A stretch of DNA of 64,000 bases from Dichetophora obliterata (GCA_963920525.1 OY986438.1:184634888-184698887); one strand, 5' to 3'. Positions 11,781-24,446 are shown, counted from the stretch's first letter. The notes: generated from the letters alone by a model not told the origin. Program-made: numbers and translations.

Positions 11781-12356
11781 CAGTGGCGGATCCAGACATT
11801 TGGGGGAGAAGGCGATCCAAAAAATGTGACTTCGTTGTAGTAGTAATATTACGAGGTAAACATATGAAAAATTTAATTGAAAAGAATATTTCGGTGTATA
11901 AAAATTCAATTCACTAAAAATTGCAATCTAATTCAAAATTTAATTTAAATTTGGCAAAATATAAAAACTGGTTTCTTGGATAACACAAATATGGCAATTT
12001 AAAAAAAAACAGTTTTTCGATTAATTCAAATAAAAGCACAGTTATCCAGTCTACAGTGACTTCATATATAAAATGAAATAGACAAAATTCCACATAACTT
12101 AAATACAAATAAACAAAAACGAATAGAATGGTTGTCTTATATTATTAAATTAAATTAATTACAAAATTTCCTAACTGTTTGAAAAACGAATCACGACACG
12201 AAATCTAATCTTTGCTTCCGTGTTTTGCCATATCTATCGACGACTTGATCCACAGTCACACAGTTGAACCTACACAGTCACTTTAATGTCATAAGGAATA
12301 TTTTATAAAGAAAGTCCATTCAATCTTTCTTCTGTTGTCGTAGAATATGTTTCAAA

Positions 12357-12899
12357 TAGTGAAAGGAACTATCGAATAAAAATACTCAAATTAGTCGATA
12401 ACTTTAAATTATTGAATCATTCGATAGTTTTTTTTTATTCGATAGTTTTTTTCATTTGCACTTCGTTTGCTTACCTTCAACTGATTGAACGAATTGTGAG
12501 TACAGCAAATTTATCTGAAATAGTACGTTTAACAGCACTGCTTGATTTGTGTTGAAATGTAAATTATAATGAAAACATACTAGTTAATAGATATTTAAAG
12601 GTTTTTAAGTCGAATGAATGAATATTATTACTGATATTAAACATCATTTGATAGTTCTTTGTACTAGCTGCTATTTTTATAATTCGAATGAATGAATAAT
12701 TTATTCGATAGTTAAAATCGTACGATAGTTCTTTGTTCTAGTTAATATTTTTTAATTCGAATGAATGAGTAAATTAATCGATAGTTAAATCATTCGATAG
12801 TTGCATGCACTATTTACTATTTTCTGAAAGTAAATGAATGAACGAAATATTCGAACGAATTGTTCGATAGTTGAAATCATTCGATAGTGCCCATCACTA
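12357..12899. mobile_element. hAT MITE with perfect 8-bp duplication
   Basis: Ends TAGTGAAAGGAACTATCGAA and TTCGATAGTGCCCATCACTA are inverted repeats; GTTTCAAA is repeated exactly at 12349-12356 and 12900-12907, the 8-bp duplication typical of hAT. The body is 543 bp and is mostly made of diverged, spaced copies of a 'ttcgaatgaatgaataa...tcgatagtt' phrase, giving several TCGATAGTT sites in both orientations. No coding capacity. Confidence 0.85.
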
Positions 12900-12965
12900 G
12901 TTTCAAATATGTTTTAATTCTTGAGAAAATTCAGATTCTCCACTAACACTAAAAGGCAATGGGCC

Positions 12966-13083
12966 TTAATAATAAACATTTTGAAGTCAACTCTAAATTT
13001 AGTGAGTTTTTCTGACATAATTTCTATGTAAGCCAAAAAGCTTACACTAAATTAAGAGTCGACTTTAAAATGTTTATAACTAA
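12966..13083. repeat. Imperfect hairpin
   Basis: AATAAACATTTTGAAGTCAA at 12968 pairs with a reverse-complement stretch ending near 13083 (gtcgactttaaaatgtttat). The stem is about 45 bp with mismatches and a ~30-nt loop. It is probably a short MITE relic. Confidence 0.5.
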
Positions 13084-14179
13084 GGAATAATGTTATTAAA
13101 ATTTTAAAAAGGCTTTAAAGAAGAGGAAACTCTTCAGCATCGCTGCAGTCTAATAAGTATATAGTAGGGTGGCTCGAAGTATATGGGAAAATAAAATGTA
13201 AAACAAGATAACTATATGAAAAATTATGTCAAAAAGCACACTCAATTTCTGAACCTTTGGGATGAAAAAATAAGATGTCCTGAATTTGAGGAAAATCGTG
13301 TGAGTCTCCAGCCACCAGAAGGATATGCTTCCATTTCTTTTTAGTTTGGGACCAACACATTAATTTTTTAATGAATTTAATAATTCTTATTAACTTATTG
13401 AATCGATAGATCTTCACAAGACCTTTCCAATAACACCTATTCGTCAAAATTTAATAATATTAGCGCAATTTTGAGAGATTTCCGAAAAACATATTAGACG
13501 AGAAGCAAATGATTGAATGATTCCAAATTGGTTATTGTTTTCCAGCTAAAAATATGAACTCACTGCGATAGCGAAAAGTAACTTCGACCGCAATCAAAAT
13601 TTTTATGACGCTCAAGCCCAGGATCTGAATTGAACTCTGAACCGGAATCTTGTCTGAAGTCTGTCATTAGGAAAAAACTATTATTTTTTAATTTGTTTGC
13701 ACTAGTTATGAAAGCCAATTATTTTGTTACAGACTCTACTTGATACTCAATTACCACAAACAGTTTAGGTTAGTTTGTACGTGTTTTAAAAATTACGATC
13801 AAATATATAAAAAAAACGATTTTGGAGACAAATTTAGGATATCCTGACAACTCAAACGATTTTTCTCAAATTTAGGATATCCGGAATTTCAAAAATGTAC
13901 CGGCCGGGTGTATAGCACTAGTACTTGAATCATACTTTTCTTTTTTGGCATTTTATCTAAGACCTATGGAGATTCCTTCAAGAATATCGAATATCTGTTA
14001 ATGAGTTTTCTTGCATCTTGTAAATCTTATACATCTTGTGTAGATAATGTAGTGTTTTCCAGGTAACAGAATAAGGATGCAGTACTAAAAATTAATATAA
14101 GTCCAAAGTACTGTTGAAAATCAACTTTTTGAATCCTTCATATTTATCACGGAATATAAAAAGACTATTCATGAAGCTT
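13084..14179. other. AT-rich DNA inside the hAT-like element
   Basis: No gene seen. The phrase 'caaatttaggatatcc' occurs twice (near 13830 and 13869), and 'tagggtggctcgaag' near 13166 resembles the G-rich start of other MITEs, but no partner end was found. Confidence 0.35.
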
Positions 14180-14633
14180 TAGGGGGGGCGATTGCCCTGA
14201 TCGTCCCAGCGTGGATCCGCGCATATATTTTCACTGAACGCTTCATAACGTTTCAGGACGCTGAGGGAGCGAGCTAACATCAACGTGATGAAGTGTTGAT
14301 TAATGAGGCGACGCACAGTGGATCGCAACAAGGAAAAAACGGAGCTACGAATTAAAGTGGCAATCATACTAAAATGTTTATGTTGAAGAAAATATTAAAA
14401 AATATAAAATAATATAATTAAAATGGAGTGGGTGTTACGCTTGACCTACAATAAGATCATTTGCTTTAACATCATATTATTTCGAAGAATTTATTCGATC
14501 AAGTGTTAAATCATATAAAACTTAAACAGTGTATTGGTCACAACCTAATCACTCAGGACTACTGAAAATATAAAGGGTAGCACCTTCCGAAACAGTCTCT
14601 CTAATTCCTACTGTGTGATTGACTCTATGCAGA

Positions 14634-15252
<619 letters not shown>

Positions 15253-15283
15253 TTACTTCTTTAAAACTTACTTCATGATCTAA

Positions 15284-16754
15284 TCTATTTCTGTATATAA
15301 AAAGATGTGTGCATTTCAATGTCACCACTAACTCCGGAAACGGGTGGACCGATTTCAACCAAAATTTTCTGGGCTACTTTGCGGATGGTCTGCAGATTGT
15401 TTATTTTGCACGAAATCGGCCCAGTTATGCCATTTTAAAGATTTTCCCATATTCTTCCGTACAAATATCAAAACACTGTCTTTTTGTCTGTCAGGTACGA
15501 GATGGCTTAAGCTAGTATGCACTAAGAACGAAAATTTTTAGGCATTTAATTCTACATGCGAAATTTTGGTGTAGACTCAAGACTAACACATACTTACCAT
15601 AACGTTTTGTTGAATGTGTTAGTTGAACATTATTGTTGAATGTCAAATTTCCACGCCAATTAAATGTGCGAACATATAAAAGACAGCTAAATTTTGACAT
15701 TTTAACTCTCCAATCGTGGTTGTGAACTTGGCTGCATTGAACAAAATTTTCGGTTCAACAGCGCACTAACCAACAAAAAAAATTTCGCTACCTTTTAGAT
15801 GTCAAAAACGCACTGCATTTTTACGGAAGATTTCTTTTCGCTTCTACAACATACTAAGCTTTAGAAAAAAATTTTCACGCCCTCTTTAACGCCCCCAAAT
15901 CAATAAAAACGCTTTATTTCAGTCGGTTTGGGTCATATAAGACTAAAATTTGGTAATTTAGTTTGTATGGTTTAGTTTGTATGTCGGAAACTGTTTGAAA
16001 AATGGATGTCCACGCCCCCTTTCATCGCCCACAAATCAATGAAAAATCATTTTTTCAGACGGTTTTGGTCGTACAAGATTTAAATTTGGTAATTTTGTTT
16101 GTATGGTTACTGTCAAAAGCTGTGCTAACGCCCCCCTTTATCCGCCCACAAATCAGTGAAATTGCTATATTTCAGGCAGTTTTGGTCGTATAGGACTAAC
16201 ATTTGTTAATTTAGTTTGTATGGTTGTCTTTGGCAACTGTTCTTTAAATGAGTGTGGTCGCTTTATATTCATGCCCACTTTCTAAAAATCATAAAAAATT
16301 ACTACTGGGCCGATTTTGCCAAAATTTGGCTTAGTTTGTATAGTTACTGTCAGCAACTGTACTAAGATTTTTGGAATTTAGTTCATATGGTAACTCTCGG
16401 CAAGTGCACTAAAAATGAGCATGTCCCATTTTAGTGACGCCCACTTTTCGGGGGATAAGCGTGGAGTGAAGCAAAGCGTGTCAGGCTTAAGCTAAATTGA
16501 GCTGACATTTTGTCAGTCAACTTGTTTCGAGTATGATATGGTAAAGGGAAAAATTTTCCGCACCCTCACTTACCGCCCACAAATCAACAAAAATGCTATA
16601 TCGCACGGCTCTGATCGTATAAAACTTCAATTTGCTAATTTAGTTCACATGATTACTTTCGGCAACTATACTTAAAATGGTGAATATATTTGGAATTTGC
16701 GTATATGGCAGTAAGGCGATCTGAGGCAGGACAACGTCTGCCGGGGAATACTAG
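15284..16754 (+). mobile_element. Non-autonomous Helitron
   Basis: The 5' end reads TCTATTTCTGTATATAAAAA and the 3' end CTAG, inserted between a host A (15283) and T (16755), which is the Helitron rule (5'-TC...CTRR-3', A/T target). The hairpin GGCAG-gacaacgt-CTGCC lies at 16725-16742, about 12 nt before the end, as expected for the 3' terminator. Near the 5' end is the 'acgggtggaccgatttcaac' phrase common in insect Helitrons. The middle (about 15870-16700) consists of four or more diverged ~130-150-bp units with 'cgcccacaaatcaat...ttttggtcgta...tttgtatggtta'. No Rep/helicase gene; mobilisation would need one in trans. Confidence 0.85.
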
Positions 16755-17600
16755 TAGCTTATAATTAATAATTATACAGCCTTATGCAATAGATTTTCTT
16801 AAACAAACGTTTAACGCTTCTAATATACATATTTACATAATCTACAGACAAGCTGAATAGCTTTGTAGGACTTGAATTAAGTTTTTAAAATGTATTTATC
16901 TTCTCATTATAAATAAAAACAATAAATAAAAAATATTCGAATCATTCAAATCGCTGAGCGGCATTTGTAGACTTTTTCTTGCTATTATTTATGGTGAAAT
17001 TTTTTTAAGGAACTTTTTGACAGAACATCTTTATTTGAACAAAATATACTTAACACTTTTGTATCTATTGTTGATTAGTTGATTACATTGCAAACTAAGC
17101 TGTAATTTTTTTTTGCAATTAGTTTTGGAGTGAGCGGATACAGTAGCGGAAATCATGATCTTTATTAACCTTTGTTTAAATAATGACTGCGACATTTTTG
17201 TCTCCTGACAAACTGACTTTTTATAAGAAGACTTTGTTATATTGTAAACTATTTGAATAGATTTCGCTTTGAGTTTTTTTTTTACTCAAATTAATTGTCA
17301 TTAACTGTTATTCATGAAACATTCCTGCTTTGTTACTCACACAAATCTTTTCATTTATTTATTGATATTGATAGATACTCGGCTGTATCTATTTTATGTA
17401 TGTTAAATGAAATAGTCATCAGCTCGTGTTACAACAAATAATGTAATTAAATGACGCTAACTACAGTTTTTTGTTGTTTTTTTTTCTATTCACCGGCTAC
17501 TTTCAAGTCATCACCTCTTCGCATGAATTATGCTAATGTCTCATTTGATTCATAGTTTAAAAAAACGTGCTGCTGTCATCATTAGCTGTGTTTGTGACAC
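16755..17600. other. AT-rich host-like DNA
   Basis: No gene, repeat end or RNA was recognised. It is the upstream side of the promoter-like motif at 17613. Confidence 0.4.
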
Positions 17601-17612
17601 ACAAACAAATGT

Positions 17613-17650
17613 CTATAAAAACCAGTTAGCAAAGTTTAATTTGCAGTGAA
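17613..17650 (+). promoter_or_regulatory. Candidate core promoter (TATA + initiator)
   Basis: CTATAAAAAC has its TATA starting at 17614, and TTGCAGTGAAC places the initiator A at 17645, a spacing of 31 nt, which is the canonical distance for insect TATA/Inr promoters. The sequence after it (caagaaacc...) resembles a 5' untranslated leader, but the first ATG downstream (17725) opens only a very short frame, so the gene it would serve is not identified and a chance match is possible. Confidence 0.4.
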
Positions 17651-19372
17651 CAAGAAACCACTTAAAATTTGAGCTGAACTACAAATTTCTATAGTTTTTG
17701 GTTGGACACTTTTATATTTTATTAATGTTTAAATAAACCTTTTAGGAAGTTTTTTTCATCTTTTATTAGTTGTTGATGTTTTGAGGTGCAGGTCGAAGGG
17801 TCAGAATGTTTGTGGGCTTAAAACTAAAGTAGATTGTTGTAAGTGGGTCGAATAGTTTTTTTGGCTTAGGGTTTAGTTTACAGGGCTGAATAGCTGTTTA
17901 TTGGTTTTGTCAGCCAAACGGTTACTTAATAATGCTTTTGGTTTGTTTATTTTAAGCTTTGTTGGTTGTTGTTCTTTCGAGTGGTTGGTTGAAATTTAAT
18001 ATATTGTTTGCCAGGTCAATGTTCGGTTAGCCGCTTTTTTTTTCTTAAATCCATCAAACTGATGGCTTTCAAAAACTGTTCCAAATAATTCAAATTGAAT
18101 GCCAAAAATGTGTGAATGACCACATGGTATAAAGTTGTCGGTTTTATGGCTGTTTACTTCCGCGAGTGTGCACACATTTTGTGTGCTACATATTTGTAAA
18201 CTTTGATGTTTTTCCGGTTGTATTTGTTGTTGTTGCTATTTTAAGCTTATAGCGATTTATGATTTTGAGCTTTTCTTTTGGCTATTTTTCGAGTAAATAT
18301 TTATAAAGAATTGTAACTAGAGGTTGTGATAAAAGTGCTTGCAATAATAACTTCTCTTTTAAAGTTTCCTCCACCACGAAAAAGCATAAAAAACCTTAAA
18401 AAAATTTCAAAGTCATTCTGAGCCAAGCATAAAAAACATACATTTTTTGTAATTCCAATTTCTATTTTAAGCCCCGACAAGTTTTTTCCTTAACCCAAAA
18501 CTTTGTGTTTCCCAAATGTCACAACCAAACTAAATTCAATGCCAGTAGGTAGCTTGTCTGTGTGTCAGTTTCATGCTATCAAAAACAAAAATACGTTCAT
18601 TTTGTTTTATATTTTTTATAAGTTTCGATAGGATTTTATTAATTTTGTCGGAAAATATTTCAATTGTTTTCATAACTTTCATTGTTTTTTCTTTCCGAAA
18701 AAATAAACATCTAAATTGTCCAATGTATACAAGGCCAATGGTGTTGAGTGTTTTTTTTTTTTTTTCTTTAAAGCTTATACGCTTTTTTATTTGTTTTCAT
18801 ATTTTGTTTAACCTTTTGTTGGCAAACCATTATGGCAAATAAATCTGAAAAAATTGCAAAAAATATTGAATAAATATGGAACAAACAACTATTGTATTGA
18901 TTATTATAAAAGTTAGACAACTTTTGTGGCTGTCACAGCCACTTAATTGCTGAATGCAATTATCAAATGAAAACGTTTTTGGAAAATTTTATATCGTTTT
19001 TAAAATTTTGTTTTTTCAGTAATTTTTTTTAGCTTTCAGCTACAACATGATTTAATTACTATAGGTTGTTCATTCGTTTGACAACACCCGTAACTATGTA
19101 AATAAAATATTTTCTCGCTCAAATAGAAATAACAACCAGGGTTTTGTGCTCTTCTCTAAAAAAGTTATGTTTCAGTGTTTCGTTGCTTATTTTTTTTTTA
19201 AACAGTAGTTATTCTATATATTGCCGTTGGCAGAAAAAAAAGTGTGCATTGCATTTTTAATATATATTGCTTTGATAATTATTCGTGAAATTTTTTTTCA
19301 AATTTTGTTGCGACCCTGTTTTTTAATATAAATATAAAACGCGGCTAGTAATTTTTAATTATTTAAACAATA
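17651..19372. other. AT-rich noncoding DNA
   Basis: Nothing supported. Rich in poly-T/poly-A tracts and short GTT runs typical of fly introns or intergenic DNA. The open frame 18573-18842 is phenylalanine/isoleucine-rich and looks like random AT-rich sequence. Confidence 0.4.
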
Positions 19373-19411
19373 ATGACTTCCACTTGCGATATTTGCTTAC
19401 CGTTTATTAAG
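19373..19411 (+). CDS. Possible first coding exon (13 codons) before a splice donor
   Basis: An ATG followed by 12 sense codons (M-T-S-T-C-D-I-C-L-P-F-I-K) ends at AAG|GTGAGC, a good splice donor. The C-x-x-C pair is what the start of a RING or other zinc-binding domain would show, but 13 residues are too few to identify anything. No matching downstream exon was found; a small MITE starts 25 bp after the donor. A chance ATG-plus-donor is quite possible. Confidence 0.15.
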
Positions 19412-19436
19412 GTGAGCAATTACGAAAATATAATAA

Positions 19437-19631
19437 GGGTATTCAGTACAATTTGTTCAGTACAAGTCCTGCTAAACTGCTAAATTGTAAAAGTTAGCAG
19501 CTGTTGATGTGAACGCATCTGCAAAGAGATTTTATAATCAAGTGCTAAGCTTATATGTCAAAATCAGCTGACAGACTTCTACAGCTAAAAATCTGTGGTT
19601 TTTATAACTCGTGCAACCAGTACTCAGTAGC
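19437..19631. mobile_element. Small PIF/Harbinger-type MITE
   Basis: GGGTATTCAGTAC at the left is matched by the inverted GTACTCAGTAGC at the right, with TAA immediately outside both (19434-19436, 19632-19634). Length is 195 bp. The terminal match is imperfect, so the call rests on the combination of the TAA pair and the inverted CAGTAC/GTACTCAG ends. Confidence 0.45.
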
Positions 19632-20026
19632 TAAAAATATATTTTAATTTTTATATAACAGTGCATTAACACTTTTGATACATTTGCTGCTCAGAACCAT
19701 TAAAATGTTTTAAATCTCTATAAACCCCGTTACAAAATTTGGTTTTTTTTTTATTAATAAAGGAAAGTTATTAAACTTTGAAACTGCAAATCACAAATAA
19801 TTTGGTACTTGTTAGAACTTATTCCCAAAATGATTCATCACTGCTTTCAACAAGTTTGACGTGTCCGACTTAACATGTCTTAATGGTATCTGCTTAACTT
19901 ATTTGTTATATTAGTAATATTTTTATGTTGATTTTATATGATTTAAATACAAATTCTAAATGTTTGATAGTTTAACTCATACTTGATTTAAAATACAAAT
20001 TCTAGTTGTTTGATTGTTTAAAATCG

Positions 20027-20286
20027 TTTATTGAGCTTTAGGTCAAAGCTAGAACAATTAATTGTTCTAACGAATCTTTCCAAAACAACAACAACAACAA
20101 CGTTTTCAATATGAAGGATGAGATTTCTGATGAAGCTTTTAGCAGGGCCAAAATTGCTATAAATCAGCTAGTGATGTTTTTTTTCATATTGAAAACGTTG
20201 TTGTTGTTTTTGTTGTTCTTGTTTCTTTGGAAAGATTCGTTAGAACAATTAATTGTTCTAACCTTGACCTAAAGCTCAATAAACGA
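20027..20286. mobile_element. Foldback MITE with ~95-bp arms
   Basis: The left arm (CGTTTATTGAGCTTTAGGTC at 20027) and right arm (ending GACCTAAAGCTCAATAAACG near 20285) are near-perfect reverse complements through a GTT/AAC microsatellite-like stretch. The ~65-nt loop reads open together with the right arm from ATG 20111 to TAA 20272 (53 codons), with the loop part D/E/K-containing and unlike the AT-rich surroundings. TTTAAA flanks each side loosely. I do not recognise the family. Confidence 0.7.
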
Positions 20287-21361
20287 CTTTACTATGATTT
20301 AAACTTCAGTTAATGATAGACCAAAACTAAATTGAGTATAACACATTAAAGAAGTTATCAAATATATGATAAAAACGTGCGGAAAAGTGTTTAAGTTTTC
20401 TCTGATGTCTGCGATCTCCAAATAAAAAAGACGATTTTTTCATTCCTGATATTGCATGTCATTCCTGTAACAACTCAAAAAACACAAAATGCATAAAAAT
20501 TAATTTCATAACGCTATACCGTGTGGCCTCAACACCACTTTTAACTTACTTCAGGGTCAAATAGTATAAAGAAACCATAATTCTAGCTTCAGTTTTATTT
20601 TACCCGGAGCTATCCACATATATTCACTTTTATAAACAAAACGCTAAGCAAACATTCCATCTGTATTTAAGAACATATTTTTCAATGAAATTTATATCTA
20701 AACTGAATATCCTTTACTAATTTACTAACTTCAAAGTTAAAAATAATACAAATATTCATCAAATTTAAAACTTTGTTGTATTATTTACACTGTATACATT
20801 TCTTTAAGTATTTAAATATTGATTTACACAACAAAATATTGTAATTACCTTTTTTAGAACTCAATAAAACTTTCAATCAAAACACACAAGTTGTGGAAAG
20901 CGTAGTAGAAAAAGCAGCAGTACAATGTGTACTTGGGTATTTAGTACTACGAAAAAATATGCTATTTATGCAACTGAGTGATATTATGTCATTAAAAAAT
21001 TACTCTTTTGCTCTCCTCTTCATTTTTACGAGTGTATATTTTCATTCTTGTGAGAAAACGTCAGGCGAATGCACAACCTATAGTATTTAAATCATTAACT
21101 ACATACATATTCAATTTTAATTTTACTCTTTTTATATAGTTTAATGTACCTTACCAACAAATTTTCTGAATTAAAAATTTGGAGTATTCAGTTTTTCTTA
21201 ATTGATAGTTTTGATACAATTTCTGAAGTTTTTCACACGATTTCCAATTAAGATATCGAAGGGTGTAAGCCTCTTAACATTTATGTATCTAACATGTGCC
21301 CCCTAATTTCTACGTTCGTTTCGCAGATTCTCCAGAAATCTGAAATATATCAGGATATTTC
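20287..21361. other. AT-rich noncoding DNA
   Basis: No gene or repeat end supported. The open frame at 20893-21090 lacks any recognisable domain. Confidence 0.4.
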
Positions 21362-21596
21362 CCCATTACCCTTTTCCCATTTTTTATTTCCAATTATCGA
21401 TTACCCATTACCCATTACCTATTAAACATTACCCATTACCTATTGCCCATTTCCCATTACCTATTAGCCATTTCCCATTTCCCATTCTTTATAACCCATT
21501 ACCCATTTATCATTTCTCATTACCTATTTCCCAGTTTCCTTTTTTTATTACTCATTACCCTTTACCCATTACTCATTACCCATTACCCATATTCGT
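21362..21596. repeat. Degenerate 7-bp CCCATTA satellite, block 1
   Basis: CCCATTA repeated with frequent CCTATTA, CCCATTT and CTCATTA variants, the first of six blocks in 4.4 kb. Units are head-to-tail in the same orientation in every block. Confidence 0.85.
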
Positions 21597-21599
21597 GCT

Positions 21600-22058
21600 T
21601 TGCTGACAAAAAAATTGCAGAATAATCAAATAAATTTATGACAAAACCATCTTTCAAACCTTCTTTAAATATTTCCAATAAGTTTCTGGAAGTTATTAAG
21701 TTTTTAGCAAAATGCTTGCATAATTCTGATCGTAAATTTTTTACTTGAATTCCTTTGAAAGTAATGAAGATGTTAATGTAAAGTAATGTACAGTAGATTT
21801 AACTATAAAAACCGGCCTTGAAGGGGTGTTTATGTGTCAAATTGACACTATGCTAAGAATGGGTACCATAGAAACCGGTATGTTGGGTTACAAAACACGT
21901 TGTTTTGCTAGTTATATGCTTATAGAGTCCACTTTGTGGTGTTCAGCCTAAGTTTCCTTGTGCCGGTATCACTGATAACTGCTAACATGGCTGTGAAAAC
22001 ATTTTCTGAGGGGGGGGCGTATGTTGTAGCCCCTCAGGCCCGAACTTGGCTCTCTACA
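21600..22058. other. Spacer between satellite blocks
   Basis: No gene. It contains 'accggccttgaaggggtg' and, near 22010, 'gaggggggggcgtatgttgtagcccctcagg', which looks like a hAT-type G-rich terminus without a partner. Confidence 0.35.
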
Positions 22059-22215
22059 GTCCTCCCTATTAACCATTTCCCATTTTCCATTACTCATTGC
22101 CCGTAACCTACTTTTGATTAACCATTTCCCATTACCCATTAACAATTTCCCATTTTTCATTCCCTATTACCCATTAACCATTAACCATTTTCCATTTTTC
22201 ATTACTCAATACCCA
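22059..22215. repeat. Degenerate CCCATTA satellite, block 2
   Basis: Same 7-bp family, more diverged, with AACCATT, CCCATTT and CCATTAA variants. Confidence 0.8.
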
Positions 22216-22499
22216 AACTTGTAGTTTGACAGTACTCAGTAATTTTCCTAACACCGAAGTGAATGCACGCATTTGTTTGCTTCCTGTTAGCATTGAAAAA
22301 AAAGAACTCAAAAGTAACTTGAGAATTTTTTTGAGGGTATGATAAATTGAAGTGAATTAATTTAAAAAGAAGTCTTGTGCATAATTAATGCAGTGTTTTC
22401 ATTGTATTTTGTGAAATTTCTGGCAAAATATGTTCACCATACAATTTTGCCAGTCACTTTGGAAATGGCTACCATTTTCAGTTGTGGGGCACCTCATGG

Positions 22500-23033
22500 A
22501 ACCGGTTGTGGGACACATTTTTTTCATTTAAAGTATGCGTTTGACCTATCAAAGTATCAAATATCGTCGTTTTTGTCAACATATAATATTTAAGTTGTGT
22601 CTTCTTGCACTTTTACGGATTTTAAGCCATTAAGAAAATGTTGAATAGCATAAAAGAATTGTGAATTTCTTTGAATTTCTTTGAATTGTGAATTGAAAAA
22701 TTTCTGTTGTTTTTTGTGTTACAGAAAGTTTTTTAAATTAATAAATTTCATTATTTTTCGTATTTTTTCAGTTTTTCTTTATATTTTCCCATTTTTGGTG
22801 GATTTTTCAAGGCATTCCATAAACGGGTACAAGTTTTTTTTTTGGCAAAAAATTAACCCTTCATAAAATTGGTCCTAAAATTCTGGTTGATTACATCAAT
22901 GTAGTCACTTTAGCAAAAATTAAGCTTATTTGATAAGATATATAGCTATGCATATGTTCACATAATATACCCTTGATCAAAAGTTATGAGGTAAAAACCT
23001 ATAACCGGACTAAAATGTGTCCCATAACCGGAC
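22500..23033. repeat. Possible inverted-repeat element
   Basis: GGTTGTGGGACACATTTT at 22503 is inverted at 23012 as AAAATGTGTCCCATAACC, and 'ataaccggactaaaatgt' is directly repeated at 22999 and 23023. Only about 20 bp of inverted match and no target duplication, so the element boundaries are uncertain. Confidence 0.3.
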
Positions 23034-23715
23034 TAAAATGTTAATTCAATTAATATTACTGGTTTAAATGTGTCATTAGAAAAAGTAATTTAGTAAGTTT
23101 TTGGTTGTCAGTCTTCTTCGGCTTTCAGAAGCTATTGCATCAGCTTTAGAAAATAGACATTCCGTGGGTACTGATGTACCAACCAAATGCGAATATTTGT
23201 TAAACAGCAAGTAAAGTTTCGGATAAGCCGGCTTTATTTATTTCCATGATTCAACGATGTTTCATGTTTCAATTCTTAAACGATTGAAATAAAAGCTTAG
23301 TACGTTTTGGGGTAATATATCATCATTTTTAAGTCGTCTTTTGTTATGAACTAAAGACTAATTAAGCGACCATAATTTTAATTCAATTTCTGAAGATTCC
23401 TACGATGTTTCGCTTCCACTCTCATCCACTTCCACTTTCATCTGCATCTTCCATTTTTTTTCTTAAAAACCACATAGTTGAGGCAAGAGCTGGTAGGATT
23501 TACAAAGTGTAGTTTTTTTTAAACCGTGGATAAGGTATAGTTGACGCCACTGACAGAGATATATCAAAGAAATATAACTTCAAAACTAATAAATTGTAAT
23601 TAATCGATTAATTTCTTGATTAATCGGAGCAGAATATTTGAGGCAGTTAAATCGATTATTAAAAAGAAATACTCAATTAATGTTAGTCATTTGATTAATC
23701 CTGCCATCCCTACTC
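23034..23715. other. AT-rich spacer with a probable hAT end
   Basis: No gene. The sequence 'gattaatcctgccatcccta' ending near 23713 is, on the other strand, a TAGGGATGGCAGG-type start common to hAT elements, and ATTAATCGATTAAT palindromes lie just inside. The matching end was not found. The next satellite block begins immediately beyond it. Confidence 0.35.
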
Positions 23716-23785
23716 ATTACTCATTATTCTTTACCAATTTCCCATTTTACATTACCCACTAACCATTATCCATTACCCATTACTA
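23716..23785. repeat. Degenerate CCCATTA satellite, block 3
   Basis: About ten diverged 7-bp units directly abutting a hAT-like terminus on the left and a CCGAAA-repeat terminus on the right. Confidence 0.7.
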
Positions 23786-23792
23786 AAAACTA

Positions 23793-24446
23793 GTGTCCGA
23801 CCGAAACCGGAATTTTAGCCGAAACCGAAACCGAAACCGAAACTGGTTATTAATATGAAAATTTAAGTTTTTACAAATAATGTTTTTTTTTTATTAAAAG
23901 GAAACAAAAGTACTTTCATACACTTAAGAAAAAAATTAATATAAAAAAGTATTGTGTGAATATTGAAGTTTATAATAATTAATTGAAATTTACTATTATA
24001 ATAAATGAGATAATTTTTTATTTTATTTTTTATTACAAAACCATTGCATACTTTGCACATTTTTATAGAACTACAGAACAAAGTATTTTTGTTTTTTTAA
24101 AAGGCTTAGTATTATGAAAATAGAAACATTTCGTTTTCTTTTCCTTTATTCCAGACACACAGAATTCGTTCGGAAGTTTAACTATCAATTTTTGGCTTCA
24201 GTACCTATAACACTTTAATATTAATTGAAATAGAGATGATAAAATCGAAAATGATAGTATGGAACGCATAAAATTAACCAAAATGTTTTGCGTTAACACA
24301 ATAAATCAAATTATAGACGAATTCATAATTGTTTTTATTTTGAACAATGTATTGAAAATATTTTTATATTTGAATTAATTGACTGATGAAAGAAGTTTTT
24401 ACCATAAGTTTCGGCTACTTTCGGCTATTCGGCCATATTCAGGCCT
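23793..24446. mobile_element. CCGAAA-ended element abutting satellite
   Basis: The left end 'agtgtccgaccgaaaccgg' followed by four CCGAAA units (23818-23845) is answered in inverse by 'gtttcggctactttcggcta' at 24408-24427. It ends 'ggccatattcaggcc' right at the next CCCATTA block. The inner ~270 bp is the same sequence that recurs twice more downstream, so this element seems to be the source of the higher-order repeat. Confidence 0.45.

Larger units (their letters stand above)
11781..14220. mobile_element. Probable decayed hAT-like element
   Basis: The left end CAGTGGCGGATCCAG at 11781 and, in reverse orientation, GGGGGGGCGATTGCCC...GTGGATCCGC at 14181-14220 match the two ends of a common hAT-type design (CAGTGGCGGATC followed by G-rich, GCGATCGCCCC-like sequence). 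The right terminus has lost its CACTG and the expected 8-bp duplication is not visible, so pairing of the two ends is inference. A hAT MITE sits inside (12357-12899). Confidence 0.4.

Noticed and set aside
14179..14367. 62-codon minus-strand frame with a basic, helix-like start
   Set aside because: Its C-terminal third overlaps the hAT-like G-rich terminus and there is no splice or homology support; the remainder is too short to judge.
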